From Halovenus carboxidivorans (GTDB lineage Archaea; Halobacteriota; Halobacteria; Halobacteriales; Haloarculaceae), in assembly GCF_009831575.1 (NCBI RefSeq), contig NZ_WUUT01000004.1, positions 102,138 through 166,137 on the forward strand: a stretch of DNA of 64,000 bases, read 5' to 3'. A program made the translations under genes and the position numbers. The notes beneath the pieces were generated by a model, which did not search any database, was not told the DNA's origin, and saw only the letters and a program-made list of their open reading frames with translations. Below, in pieces: positions 26,011-35,278 of this stretch (positions are counted from its first letter, which is position 1; each line of letters begins with the position of its first letter).

Positions 26011-26751
26011 CTACCCCGTCCACTCCGACGGGACCAGCGTCGTTTCTCCCACGGTTTTCGCTCCGAAGAAGACGGGCTCTAGCTCCCCGGCGAGTTCCCG
26101 GTAGGCCGTTGCCGCCGGGCTCTCCCCGGATTCGGTCACGAGCGGTTCGGTGCCGGCGGCGCCCACGTCGTCCGGAATCCCGCCCAGCACCGGAAAGTCG
26201 AACTCCTCGTCGATGCCGGAGAGCGGCGTCTCCGGCGTTGCTCGGACCACCAGCGCTCCGAGAATCGGGCTGTCGACCATCTCCGCGAGCGTGCCAGTTT
26301 TGCCGGTATCTGTCAGTGAGACGTGATCTGGTGTCGTCACGAGGGCAACCCCGTCGGCGTGTTCGAGCGGGACGGTCGTCTCCGCACCCAACCCGGCCGC
26401 AGTGTCGATCACGACCACGTCGTGGGTCCGGCTGAGCGTGTTGACGACCGTCGGGAGTTTGTTCGGGTCCGCCTCGGCGTAGGCGTCTAAGCTCGACTCG
26501 CCGGGGATGATCGCCAGGCCGCCGGCGTCGGTGAGCGCCTCGCTGATCGTCGTCGAGCCAGAGAGCACGTCGTGTAGAGAGGCGTCGGAGTCGACGCCGA
26601 GCAGTTCGGCGACGTTCGGCATCGCCAGGTCGGCGTCGATAATTACCGTCTCGCGGCCGCGCTCCGCGAAGGCGGCTCCGAGATTGATCGCTGTCGTCGT
26701 CTTTCCGACGCCGCCGTTGCCCCCGGCGACCGTACACACGTAACCACCCAT
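26011..26751 (-). CDS. MinD/ParA-like ATPase with altered deviant Walker A motif
   Basis: A 246-residue ATPase of the MinD/ParA group. The P-loop reads GGNGGVGKTTT (residues 10-20): Lys17 of GKT is kept, but the upstream signature Lys is Asn12. DVVVIDTAAGLGAE matches the Walker B region and the LVTTPDHVSLTDT strand is MinD-like. The signature Lys reaches across the dimer to the phosphates and is needed for ATP hydrolysis or partner activation in MinD/ParA. Archaea carry several MinD paralogues used for positioning chemotaxis and motility complexes. A TATA-like ATATTTAT lies about 30 bases upstream. Confidence 0.85.
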   Translation of the reverse strand: MGGYVCTVAGGNGGVGKTTTAINLGAAFAERGRETVIIDADLAMPNVAELLGVDSDASLHDVLSGSTTISEALTDAGGLAIIPGESSLDAYAEADPNKLPTVVNTLSRTHDVVVIDTAAGLGAETTVPLEHADGVALVTTPDHVSLTDTGKTGTLAEMVDSPILGALVVRATPETPLSGIDEEFDFPVLGGIPDDVGAAGTEPLVTESGESPAATAYRELAGELEPVFFGAKTVGETTLVPSEWTG

Positions 26752-26850
26752 TGGAGGGAGGGATGCGGTGCGCGAATAAATATCTGACCGCCCGCCGAAC
26801 CGCTAGCGGGCGAACTCTCGGACCGACGCGAAATCAAAAGCCGGCCGTTC

Positions 26851-27300
26851 TCAGCCGTCGTAGTAGTCGAAGCCGTCCCGTTCGTACGCCGGCGAGGAAC
26901 TCCGAATCGCCGTCGCGACGTGCTGTAGCTCCATGCCCAGCAGCACCACCACGTCGCTGATCGAGATGATCCCGGCGAGCTCGCCGTCCTTGACGACCGG
27001 GAGCCGACGAATCCCACGCTCGGACATCACTTCGACGGTATCGTACATCCCCTCGTCGGCCTCGACGGTCGGGATGTCCCCGTCGATGAACTCCTCGACA
27101 GGCGTGTTCTCGGCGTCGAACTCGTCGTCGAGCACGGCCCGCAGCAGGTCTCTGGCCGTCACCAGGTCCAGCGGCTTCCCGTCGTCGACGATAACGAGTC
27201 CCGCGACCTCTTCCTCGTGAATCTTCCGTACGACGTCCGCGACGGAGGTGTCTGGGCTTGCGGTAGCAACGTTGGTGCGTGCGATGTCGATTACAGCCAT
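26851..27300 (-). CDS. CBS-domain-pair protein, 149 aa
   Basis: A stand-alone pair of CBS domains: the first runs through DIARTNVATASPDTSVADVV and AGLVIVDDGKPLDLVTARDLL, the second through DGDIPTVEADEGMYDTVEVM and RRLPVVKDGELAGIISISDVV. Such pairs bind adenosyl ligands (AMP, ATP, NAD or SAM) and often regulate partners. ATG 27300 is preferred to the farther 27366 because a TATA-like CTATTG is about 30 bases upstream of it. Partner unknown. Confidence 0.85.
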   Translation of the reverse strand: MAVIDIARTNVATASPDTSVADVVRKIHEEEVAGLVIVDDGKPLDLVTARDLLRAVLDDEFDAENTPVEEFIDGDIPTVEADEGMYDTVEVMSERGIRRLPVVKDGELAGIISISDVVVLLGMELQHVATAIRSSSPAYERDGFDYYDG

Positions 27301-27624
27301 ATCTCCGTGTTCTCGGGGCGAACCTACAATAGTTTCGTTTCTCGGTTGATATGTCATAATACGCATCTCCTATCCCGGGGATTCGGATCTGGTGCCCGTC
27401 TACAGCGAGACAACCAGTGGTTCGGAGCGGTCCGAAGGACGGACAACTTACTGACTGATTATTTCTTCGCGCCTGATCGGTTCCTTGTGGTTACGGTGAA
27501 TATTGTGTCGTACCTCCGGGCAAAACCGCACCAGTACGCGGCGATGGGTCGACTGCTCGGAGACTGATACATAAAATACCCGGCAAAGTAACTATTAAAC
27601 AAGCCTCACACGTTCGTTATACCC
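27301..27624. other. Intergenic region between divergent CBS and NAD kinase genes
   Basis: This 324-base stretch is less GC-rich than the surroundings. It holds the CBS promoter (minus strand, near 27330) and, at 27591-27600, CTATTAAAC, a clear TATA box about 29 bases before ATG 27625. An open frame on the plus strand ending at 27567 has mixed amino-acid use unlike the acidic neighbours, and I do not call it a gene; its late part could be decayed coding sequence. I see no RNA gene in it. Confidence 0.5.
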
Positions 27625-29316
27625 ATGCACGGACGCAGACTCGCGACCACAGACAAAATCATCGTTCTCACGAGCCCCGACAGCGGGGAGCCGTTGGAGC
27701 GGTTGCAGGACTGGGCGGCGGAGAAGGGGATCGACGTCGCAGTCGTCGAACTCGGCGAGGAGATCGGCGACGCCTACGAGCCCGGCCGAGCGACCCTCGG
27801 CGTGACCCTGGGCGGGGACGGAACCTTCCTCGAAGGGATCAAACTGTTCACGCCGCTCGGGATTCCGCAGTTAGGAGTCAACGCGGGTTCGCTCGCGTTT
27901 CTCGCCCGCGTCGAACTGGAGGAACTGGAAGCGGCGCTCGACGAGGTCGTTCGGGGGCGGGCGACCGTCGACAGCCGTCAGAAACTCCACGTCGACGCCC
28001 CCGGTGTCGACGCGACCGGAATCAACGACGTGATGCTCCAGCACGTCCCGCCGGAGAACCCCTTCGACCGGAAGATCACCCGACTCGACGTCTTCGTCGA
28101 CGGAGAGTACGTCGGTCAGTACGAGGGGACCGGGCTGGCAATCTCGACGCCGACGGGTTCGACTGGTGTCGCGCTGTCGGCGGGGGGACCCGTACACATG
28201 CCGGGAGACAACCACACGCTCCAGATCACCCCGTTGCAGACCCACAGCATGGGGGTCCGGCCGATGGTCGTCTCCGCGGATGCGGACATCAAGGTCGTGA
28301 GCCGCGAACAGGCCAGCCTGCTCGTCGACGGTGGCCGCGCACACAAGATCCTCAGCGGCGGCGACGTGATCGATATCACAGGCTCGGAGGAGCGCGCGCA
28401 CGTGGTCCGGACGAGCTACGACGACCAGTTCATGACCGCCATTACCGAGAAGTTGAGTTGGGGTATCCGCGACGACCCGGACGGTCCCCGCGACCTGCTG
28501 GACGACGAGTTCCCCGAGGAGGAGCTGAGTACGGTCGAACGCGCCCGTGACGTGGCGACGGAGGCCGCACAGAGCGCGGGCGAACCGCTCCGTGAACTCC
28601 ACGGCCGCGTCGAAGACGTGACTGTCAAGACCGACAAATCCGATATCGTCACCGAGGCCGACCACCAGGCCAACAAGATCATCACGACCATCATCGAAAA
28701 CGAGTTCCCGGATCACACCATCTTCTCGGAGGAAGCCGAAACCGTCGAGGGCGACAGCGAGTACAAGTGGGTTATCGATCCGGTCGACGGGACGGGCAAC
28801 TTCGCGCACGGCAACCCCCAGTACTCGATTTCAATCGGCCTGCTCGAAGGCGGCGAACCCGTGATGGGCGTCGTCTACGTCCCCGAGACCGACGAGATGT
28901 TCCACGCGGTCAAGGGCGGAGACGCGTACAAAGGCGAGAAGAAGATCCAGACCAGCGACCGATCCGCGCTCGACGAGAGCATGCTCCTCTCGGGGTGGGA
29001 CCCCGACGGCGAGTTCCTCACCCACTTCTATCAGGAAACTCGCGGCGTCCGCGCGCTCGGTTCGGCGGCGCTCAGCCTCTGTTATCTCGCAAACGGCAGT
29101 GCCGAGGGTATCTGGGAGTACGGAACCTACCCGTGGGATGTCGCCGCGGGCGTCGTCATCGCCCGTGCCGCCGGAGCGACGATCACGGACAGACACGGCG
29201 AGGAGTACTCCGTCGAGTTCGATTCCGACGAACGGAAGGAACTGCTCGGCTCGAACGGCGAGGCCCACGCGAACATCCTCGAACATCTCCAGAAAAACGA
29301 GGAACTGATGCGGTAA
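27625..29316 (+). CDS. Bifunctional NAD kinase / inositol monophosphatase-like phosphatase fusion
   Basis: A 563-residue fusion. Residues about 1-275 are an NAD kinase: TLGGDGTFLEGIKLF (GGDGT motif), INDVMLQHVP and the AISTPTGSTGVALSAGG loop. Residues 290-563 are an IMPase-family phosphatase: IVTEADHQANK, FSEEAE, DPVDGTGNFAHG and WDVAAGVVIARAAG, giving the Asp/Glu metal sites. In Methanocaldococcus the fused MJ0917 product makes NADP and also removes its 2'-phosphate, so the same two-way control of NAD and NADP is likely here. It is transcribed from the TATA box at 27591-27600. Confidence 0.9.
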   Translation: MHGRRLATTDKIIVLTSPDSGEPLERLQDWAAEKGIDVAVVELGEEIGDAYEPGRATLGVTLGGDGTFLEGIKLFTPLGIPQLGVNAGSLAFLARVELEELEAALDEVVRGRATVDSRQKLHVDAPGVDATGINDVMLQHVPPENPFDRKITRLDVFVDGEYVGQYEGTGLAISTPTGSTGVALSAGGPVHMPGDNHTLQITPLQTHSMGVRPMVVSADADIKVVSREQASLLVDGGRAHKILSGGDVIDITGSEERAHVVRTSYDDQFMTAITEKLSWGIRDDPDGPRDLLDDEFPEEELSTVERARDVATEAAQSAGEPLRELHGRVEDVTVKTDKSDIVTEADHQANKIITTIIENEFPDHTIFSEEAETVEGDSEYKWVIDPVDGTGNFAHGNPQYSISIGLLEGGEPVMGVVYVPETDEMFHAVKGGDAYKGEKKIQTSDRSALDESMLLSGWDPDGEFLTHFYQETRGVRALGSAALSLCYLANGSAEGIWEYGTYPWDVAAGVVIARAAGATITDRHGEEYSVEFDSDERKELLGSNGEAHANILEHLQKNEELMR

Positions 29317-29440
29317 CCTCCCGCCAGCGTCCGTGCCCCACTCTGTCTGCGAACGCCGCCGACAGCGCAACGAGGCTCGTGCGGACATAGCGGGAACGAC
29401 CTTCCGGGGGAACTGATCGACCGCATCCGACCCGACGACT

Positions 29441-29457
29441 GGGCTACCGGGTAGCCC
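29441..29457. promoter_or_regulatory. Perfect 7-bp hairpin upstream of the Bat-like gene
   Basis: GGGCTAC-CGG-GTAGCCC is a perfect inverted repeat with a 3-base loop, about 65-80 bases before the Bat-like ATG at 29522 and about 125 bases after the NAD kinase fusion stop. It could be an operator upstream of the promoter elements near 29475-29510 or a terminator of the preceding gene; no T run follows. Confidence 0.35.
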
Positions 29458-29521
29458 CGCAGTCCGTGGACAGCCAAGTGTTTATAGCGGCCTATACCTA
29501 ATGTGTTAGTATTACCGAGTC

Positions 29522-32401
29522 ATGAGTGAGGAGATCAAGGTGTGTGTCGTCGGCGAGCGGTCGGCGTCTCGGGAGGCAGTCGCGGAGACACTTTCGGCGG
29601 CGGTCACCACGGTGACGAGCGCAGCGTCTCTCGGTGAGGACCGACCGGACTGCGTCGTCGGCGTTCCGGCAGCCCGTCCGGAGGCTCTCGCGGCCGATCT
29701 CGGCGCGCTCGCGGCACCGACGGTCATGTACGTTCCGACGGATGTCGACGCGAGTGGTCTGTACGAGGCCGGCGTCACCCGGATCGTTCGGTCCGACGGC
29801 ACAGGCAGCGACCGGGCGCTCCGGCGCGCGGTTCGGCAGTGTGCCGCCCAACAGCAGACAGTCGCGGCCGACGGCGGTCAGCAGACGGATTCGGTCGTGA
29901 GCGAGTTTCCGCTGAAACGACTCCACGAGATCGCCACGGATCGAGAACTCTCGCGGATGGCGAAAATCGACGCGCTGTTGACCGCCGGGGCCGACCAACT
30001 CGGCACATCGAGCGCGTTTCTCTCGCGGATCGACGGCGAGACCCAGGAGATCGTCACGAGCGTCGGGGACCATCCGGAGCTGACTCCCGGCGGCCGAACG
30101 CCGCTCTCGGAGACGTACTGCCAGTACACCATCTCGGAATCAGAGCCGCTGACGGTGACCGACGCCGCCCGTGACGAGACCATCCCCGACGAGCGGTACG
30201 AACAGTGGGATCTGCAGTGTTATCTCGGAGCGACGATCACCGTCAACGGCGAGCAGTTCGGCACGGTCTGTTTCGTCGACAGCGAGCCGCGGAAATCGCC
30301 GTTCGACGAGCAGGACCGACACTTCGCCGAGGTACTGACCGACTGGATCGGCTACCTGCTCGAACAGCGCGCCTACGAGCGGGAACTCGACGAGCAGCGG
30401 GCCTTCACCGAGAGCCTGATGAACAGTCTGCCGGACCCGCTGTTCGCGACCGACGACCTCGGACAGCTCATCCGGTGGAACGACCGCTTCGAGGAACTCG
30501 TCTCCGAGGCGGACATCGAAGGGAAGGAACCGGCACAGTTCGTCGTCAACGAGGACCGCGACCGGCTCACTGAGGCCATCGGAACGGCCCTCGGTGGCGA
30601 GGCGAGCGCCGTCGAAGCGACGGTGCAAGTCGACGGCGACCGGGAGCATCCCTACGAGTTCTCGAACGCACCGCTCCGGGACGAAACCGGCTCGATCAGC
30701 GGTGTCGCCACCGTCGGTCGGGACGTCACGGAGCGGCAGGCCACCCAGGAGCAACTCGCGGGCATTCTCGACACGACTCGGTCGCTGATGCAGGCCCGGG
30801 ACCGCGATCACGTCGCCGAGATTGCGGTCAACGCCGCGAAGGATCTGCTCGGATTCGACCTGAGCGTCTTCCGGCTGTACGACAGCGACGCGGGCACGCT
30901 CGTCCCGGCGGCGATGACCGACGAGACGACCGAGCTACTCGGTGAACGGCCGATCTACGACGTCGGTGAAGGCTATCCGGGGGAAGTGTTCGCGTCCGGC
31001 GAACCACAGATCATCAACGACCTCGACGAGGCCGACGCTCTCGGGCCGACGCGGTCGGTCATGTACTATCCCGTCGGCGTCCACGGCACCATCAGCGTCT
31101 CCGCCACCGAGGCCGACGCCTTCGACGAACGGGATCAGCAGATGCTCGCGCTGCTCGCGACGAGCGCCGCCGCGGCCTGTATGCGCGCCAAACGCGAACA
31201 GGACGTCCGCGAAGCCCAGGCGCACACCGAGCGCGTCCTCGACCGGGTGAACGGCCTCGTCCAGAACACCGTCGAGGTGCTCGTCCAGGCACAGACCCGC
31301 GAGGAACTCGAAGCCGGCGTCGTCGAGGAACTCGCACACGCCGAGCCGTACTCCTTCGCGTGGATCGGTCAGCCGGACGTGGCCTCGGAGACTCTAAGCC
31401 CCTCGGAGTGGGCCGGCGACGCCTCGCTTCCGATCCAGGGGCGGTCGTTCCCGCTGGCCGCGACCGACGAGCCGGTGAGCCGAGCCTACCGCGACGAGCA
31501 GCCACAGATCCTGACGAACCTCTCCGACGCGAGTTCGGGGCCGTGGGCATCCATCGTCGGAGACAGCGGCGTGAACTCCTTGCTCGCGATCCCGCTCGTC
31601 TACAAGGACGCAAACTACGGCGTCTTGACCGTCCTCGCCGAGGACGAGGACGCGCTGGACGAGCGCGAGCGAATCGTCCTCGAATCGCTCGGCCGGGTGA
31701 TCGCCAACGCGATCAACGCGATCGAACGCGGCCGGATTCTCGACGCGACCGAGATCATCGAACTCGAATTCTCGATCTCGGACCAGGAGCTCCTATTCAG
31801 TCGGCTCTCCGCGGCGACGGACTGCGTGCTCGAATCGGCCGGGACGGACTACAGCCCCGACGGCTCGATCCGGCTGTATCTCACCGCTCGCGGCGTCGAC
31901 GCCGACGAACTCGTCTCCATCGCGGAGGACGATGTCGCCGTCCAGACGGTGACCTGCATCGTCGACAACGAGGAGGAGTGTCTGCTCGAACTGACCGTCG
32001 AGGACTCCCTGCTCGCGACGCTGACCGAGTACGGAGCGGCCCCCCGGGAGGTGACCGCAGAGCACGGCACGGCCCGATTTATCGTCGAACTCCCCTACGA
32101 GGCGGAGGCGCGGGACCTGTTCGAACTCGTCGAAGACCAGTACCCGAGCACGGAACTGCTCGGCTACCACGAGCGCGAACGCCCCGTCGAGACCCGCCAG
32201 GAGTTCCGCGCCTCCCTCTCAGAGCGGTTCACCGACCGCCAGGAGACCGCTCTCCGGACCGCCTACCTCGGCGGCTTCTTCGACTGGCCCCGAGAGGTCG
32301 ACGGCAACGAACTCGCAGAGGCGATGGACATCTCCCGCCCGACCTACCACCAGCATCTGCGCTCCGCCCAGAAGAAGGTCTTCGAGGAACTGTTCGATTA
32401 G
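29522..32401 (+). CDS. Bat-like transcriptional regulator with PAS/GAF domains and C-terminal HTH
   Basis: A 959-residue regulator. Order: receiver-like N terminus (1-120) without clear phosphorylation signature; a GAF domain (about 130-290, ETYCQYTI); PAS (300-415, GVATVGRDVTERQ); two further GAF-like domains (420-740); a bacterioopsin-activator core (750-890); and the C-terminal bat-type HTH (895-955, FTDRQETALRTAYLGGFFDWPR, quoted by its first and last parts FTDRQET and GGFFDWPR). The family includes Bat, which drives bacterioopsin and carotenoid genes in response to light and oxygen. The targets here are unproven; sensory rhodopsin genes lie 2 to 25 kb downstream. Confidence 0.88.
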   Translation: MSEEIKVCVVGERSASREAVAETLSAAVTTVTSAASLGEDRPDCVVGVPAARPEALAADLGALAAPTVMYVPTDVDASGLYEAGVTRIVRSDGTGSDRALRRAVRQCAAQQQTVAADGGQQTDSVVSEFPLKRLHEIATDRELSRMAKIDALLTAGADQLGTSSAFLSRIDGETQEIVTSVGDHPELTPGGRTPLSETYCQYTISESEPLTVTDAARDETIPDERYEQWDLQCYLGATITVNGEQFGTVCFVDSEPRKSPFDEQDRHFAEVLTDWIGYLLEQRAYERELDEQRAFTESLMNSLPDPLFATDDLGQLIRWNDRFEELVSEADIEGKEPAQFVVNEDRDRLTEAIGTALGGEASAVEATVQVDGDREHPYEFSNAPLRDETGSISGVATVGRDVTERQATQEQLAGILDTTRSLMQARDRDHVAEIAVNAAKDLLGFDLSVFRLYDSDAGTLVPAAMTDETTELLGERPIYDVGEGYPGEVFASGEPQIINDLDEADALGPTRSVMYYPVGVHGTISVSATEADAFDERDQQMLALLATSAAAACMRAKREQDVREAQAHTERVLDRVNGLVQNTVEVLVQAQTREELEAGVVEELAHAEPYSFAWIGQPDVASETLSPSEWAGDASLPIQGRSFPLAATDEPVSRAYRDEQPQILTNLSDASSGPWASIVGDSGVNSLLAIPLVYKDANYGVLTVLAEDEDALDERERIVLESLGRVIANAINAIERGRILDATEIIELEFSISDQELLFSRLSAATDCVLESAGTDYSPDGSIRLYLTARGVDADELVSIAEDDVAVQTVTCIVDNEEECLLELTVEDSLLATLTEYGAAPREVTAEHGTARFIVELPYEAEARDLFELVEDQYPSTELLGYHERERPVETRQEFRASLSERFTDRQETALRTAYLGGFFDWPREVDGNELAEAMDISRPTYHQHLRSAQKKVFEELFD

Positions 32402-33132
32402 GTGCCGGTCAGTTCGATCTCGATCTCGAACCAGTTCGTTCCGGGTTCCTCTGCGGGAATCCCGAGAAAGTCGTCGACGAAGATGTTGCCCGTATCCTCC
32501 TCGATGACGAACTCGTTGTCGACGAGCACCGCCGTCGGCGGCTCTTCTCCGAAGTTCGCCGCCCCGCTCAGACTGCCGCTCTCTCCGGTCGTCGCCTCGA
32601 TCTCGAAGCCGAACTGATCGCCGGTCTCTTCGATGACGACGCGAACCCGCCCCGCCACGGTCATCTGCTGGTCGGAGAGCGTCCCGCTCAGCCCGTTCGG
32701 GAGTTCGAGGGACACGTCGGTGGTGATGGGCTCGTCGACCCGAACCGTCGGAAACTCCGCCTGCGTCGACTCCCAAGTCCCGTTCTCGGTCACCTCCGCT
32801 TCCAGGGTGAGTTCCTCCTCGCCATCGGGGAGCACGAAGCCCGCTTCCCGCGCTTCAGAACGCGTCTCGACGGCCTCGTTGACCGCGAGAAAGCCGCCCT
32901 GGCTTGTCGCTGAAAAGGAGTCCTCGAACAGCGGTTCGCCCTCGACCGTCGTCTGGCCGTCCCCGCCCTCGGTGCCGTCGCCCTCGCGGCTCTGGCCGTC
33001 CGTCTCGTTTGCCGGCGGTTCCGTCTCGTTGGCGGACGGGCCGCCATCGCTGGGGCTGTCGTCCCCGAGACAGCCCGCGATCAGCGGGGTCGTCGCCGCA
33101 CCGGCGGCCGCGAGGAGGGTTCGGCGCTTCAT
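32398..33132 (-). CDS. Tat-type lipoprotein, 244 aa
   Basis: Signal MKRRTLLAAAGA with a twin Arg and a lipobox IAGC near residue 21, then a Ser/Asn/Glu/Thr-rich linker (SANETEPPANETDG) usual in haloarchaeal lipoproteins. The rest is a beta-rich domain of alternating acidic strands (LTLEAEVTENGTWES, GRVRVVIEETGDQFGF) with no enzyme motif. The last codons overlap the stop of the Bat-like gene on the opposite strand. I read it as a cell-surface protein of unknown role. Start is ATG 33132, since the upstream frame shows Arg-rich out-of-frame character. Confidence 0.75.
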   Translation of the reverse strand: MKRRTLLAAAGAATTPLIAGCLGDDSPSDGGPSANETEPPANETDGQSREGDGTEGGDGQTTVEGEPLFEDSFSATSQGGFLAVNEAVETRSEAREAGFVLPDGEEELTLEAEVTENGTWESTQAEFPTVRVDEPITTDVSLELPNGLSGTLSDQQMTVAGRVRVVIEETGDQFGFEIEATTGESGSLSGAANFGEEPPTAVLVDNEFVIEEDTGNIFVDDFLGIPAEEPGTNWFEIEIELTGT

Positions 33133-33229
33133 TGCTCCAGATGACAGCCCCGGTCGGTATGAACCTGACGGTCGGCTTACTCGTCTGCAGAGAGAAGCTT
33201 TCAAGCGCGTGGTTGCCGAACGGAGGGAC

Positions 33230-34534
33230 ATGTACGACCGCATCAAGGGGTTCCGTGACTTCTATCCCGAGGAAATGCAGTCCCGCCGGCAGGTGATGGA
33301 CACCGTCGAGTCCGCCGCCCGCCGACACGGCTTTCGTGAGATCGGGACGCCCGCGCTCGAATCGGCCGAGATGTACGCCGACAAGAGCGGCGAGGAGATT
33401 CTCGAAGAACTCTACGCCTTCGAGGACAAGGGCGGCCGGCAGGTCGCGCTGACGCCGGAACTGACCCCGACCGTCGCGCGGATGGTCGTCGCCCGCCAGC
33501 AGGAACTCTCCAAGCCGATCAAGTGGATGTCGACCCGCCCGTTCTGGCGGTACGAACAGGTCCAGCAGGGCCGGTTCCGGGAGTTCTACCAGACCAACAT
33601 CGACATCTTCGGCTCCTCGGAGCCGACCGCCGACGCCGAGATTCTCGCCGTCGCCGCGACTGCGCTCACCGATCTCGGCCTCACCGGCGAGGATTTCGAT
33701 TTTCGGGTGTCCCACCGCGACATTCTGGGCGGCTTGCTCGCCTCCTTCGAGGGCGACATCGACACCGAGGCGGCGATCCGGGCCGTCGACAAGCGAGCCA
33801 AAATCGACGCCGACGAGTACGCCGACCTGCTCACCGACGCCGGACTCACGACGGCACAGATCGACGACTTCGACGCGCTGCTGGAGACCGGCGAGGACGG
33901 TCTGGACGAACTGATCGAGTTCGCGGGCACCGACCGCGTCGAATCCGCCGTCGAGAACCTCCAGGCGGTGCTGGACGCGACGGTCGATCTCGGCGTCCGC
34001 GAGTACTGCACGCTCTCGCTGACCACCGCGCGAGGGTTGGACTACTACACGGGCGTCGTCTTCGAGTGCTTCGACTCGACGGGGGAGATCTCCCGGTCGG
34101 TGTTCGGCGGCGGCCGGTACGACGACCTGATCGAGGGGTTCGGCGGCCAGCCGACGCCCGCAGTCGGGTTCGCGCCCGGCTACGCGACGCTGTCGCTGCT
34201 CTGTCAGCGCGCCGGCGTCTGGCCGGAGGAATCGCTGTCGACGGATTACTACGTCCTTCAGGTCGGGGACACCCGGGACGTGGCCGCTCGGATCGCCGGA
34301 CAGCTCAGAGACCGGGGTCACGTCGTCGAGTCGGACGTTTCCGGTCGCTCGTTCGGCGCGCAACTGGACTACGCAGACAGTATCAACGCCGAGACGGTCG
34401 TTATCGTCGGAGAACAGGACCTCGCGGACGGGAACGTCACGCTGAAAGACATGGAGAGCGGCGACCAGATCGCCGTCCCGGTCGACTCGTTCCCCGGCGG
34501 GGACGACCGCCCGACCTACGACGATTTCGCCTGA
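33230..34534 (+). CDS. hisS: Histidyl-tRNA synthetase
   Basis: A 434-residue class II synthetase. It begins MYDRIKGFRDFYPEEM, motif 1, followed by TPELTPTVARM, motif 2 with RPFWRYEQVQQGRFREFYQ and the HisA motif RGLDYYTGVVFE. A C-terminal anticodon-binding domain (about 340-434) contains VLQVGDTRD and NAETVVIVGEQDLADG. It attaches histidine to tRNA(His). Length and order are standard for archaea. The gene faces sopI and the two stops are three bases apart. Confidence 0.95.
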   Translation: MYDRIKGFRDFYPEEMQSRRQVMDTVESAARRHGFREIGTPALESAEMYADKSGEEILEELYAFEDKGGRQVALTPELTPTVARMVVARQQELSKPIKWMSTRPFWRYEQVQQGRFREFYQTNIDIFGSSEPTADAEILAVAATALTDLGLTGEDFDFRVSHRDILGGLLASFEGDIDTEAAIRAVDKRAKIDADEYADLLTDAGLTTAQIDDFDALLETGEDGLDELIEFAGTDRVESAVENLQAVLDATVDLGVREYCTLSLTTARGLDYYTGVVFECFDSTGEISRSVFGGGRYDDLIEGFGGQPTPAVGFAPGYATLSLLCQRAGVWPEESLSTDYYVLQVGDTRDVAARIAGQLRDRGHVVESDVSGRSFGAQLDYADSINAETVVIVGEQDLADGNVTLKDMESGDQIAVPVDSFPGGDDRPTYDDFA

Positions 34535-34537
34535 CGC

Positions 34538-35278
34538 TCAGTCGGCGGCCGCCGCGACATCGTCCGCGTCGATCGTCTCCTCGGTTCCGGCGTCGTCAGC
34601 GTCGACCGGATCGACCGCGAAGGACGCACGTTCTGTCCAGACGAAGTAGACGTACGGGGTCTTCGCGACCAGATCCAGGTACGCGATAATCATCGCCGTC
34701 CCGACAGCCGAGACGTAGCCCAGGCCGGCGGGGCTCGTGATCCAGATAACCGGGTACGCGATCCAGAGCAGGCCGACGTGGTTCTGGAGGATCTTGAACA
34801 GCCGATACCGCTCGCGGTGTTCCCTCGCGAACATCGGGAAGACGAGATAGAGAATCGCGAGGAGGACGAGATGGACCCCGGCGGAGACGCCGAATCCGAC
34901 CCAGGTCGCGATTCCCGTCGACAGGGTCGCGCCGAGGCCGATGATGATCATCATCGCGTCCGCGGCGGCGACCCCGAGCACCCACTTCCGCGGCGCGCCC
35001 GCCACGTAGCCGGCGTACCCGACCAGAAGCGGTGTCGTGACGACCCAGTCGATGTATCGGAACAGATAGACCTCGTTGCCGTTGACGGTGATGACACCGA
35101 TCTCGGCCGCCATCAGGATGTACGACAGCGCGGCGAACCCGGGGATGATGAACAGCCACGCGAACTTCCCTCGCTCCGCGTCGACCCGGTCGCTTCGCAT
35201 CAGCGCGAAGACGATTCCGACACCGACGAGCAGTCCCACCGCGCTGATCGAGTACGAGACGGTGATCGCGGTCGACAT
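34538..35278 (-). CDS. sopI: Sensory rhodopsin I
   Basis: A 246-residue seven-helix retinal protein. The helix C motif FRYIDWVVTTP gives Arg74 and the counter-ion Asp77. Helix F has QNHVGLLWIAYPVIW, with His167 matching His166 of Halobacterium SRI, which is important for signalling. Helix G has YLDLVAKTPYVYF with Schiff-base Lys206. Together these identify SRI rather than bacteriorhodopsin, which has extra acids for proton pumping. SRI gives orange-light attraction and near-UV repulsion through HtrI. The start codon overlaps the htrI stop (TAATG at 35276-35280), so receptor and transducer are coupled. Confidence 0.93.
   Translation of the reverse strand: MSTAITVSYSISAVGLLVGVGIVFALMRSDRVDAERGKFAWLFIIPGFAALSYILMAAEIGVITVNGNEVYLFRYIDWVVTTPLLVGYAGYVAGAPRKWVLGVAAADAMMIIIGLGATLSTGIATWVGFGVSAGVHLVLLAILYLVFPMFAREHRERYRLFKILQNHVGLLWIAYPVIWITSPAGLGYVSAVGTAMIIAYLDLVAKTPYVYFVWTERASFAVDPVDADDAGTEETIDADDVAAAAD

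Noticed and set aside
27217-27567. 116-residue plus-strand frame upstream of the NAD kinase fusion
   Set aside because: It overlaps the CBS gene, lacks a start signal and has neutral mixed composition unlike neighbours.
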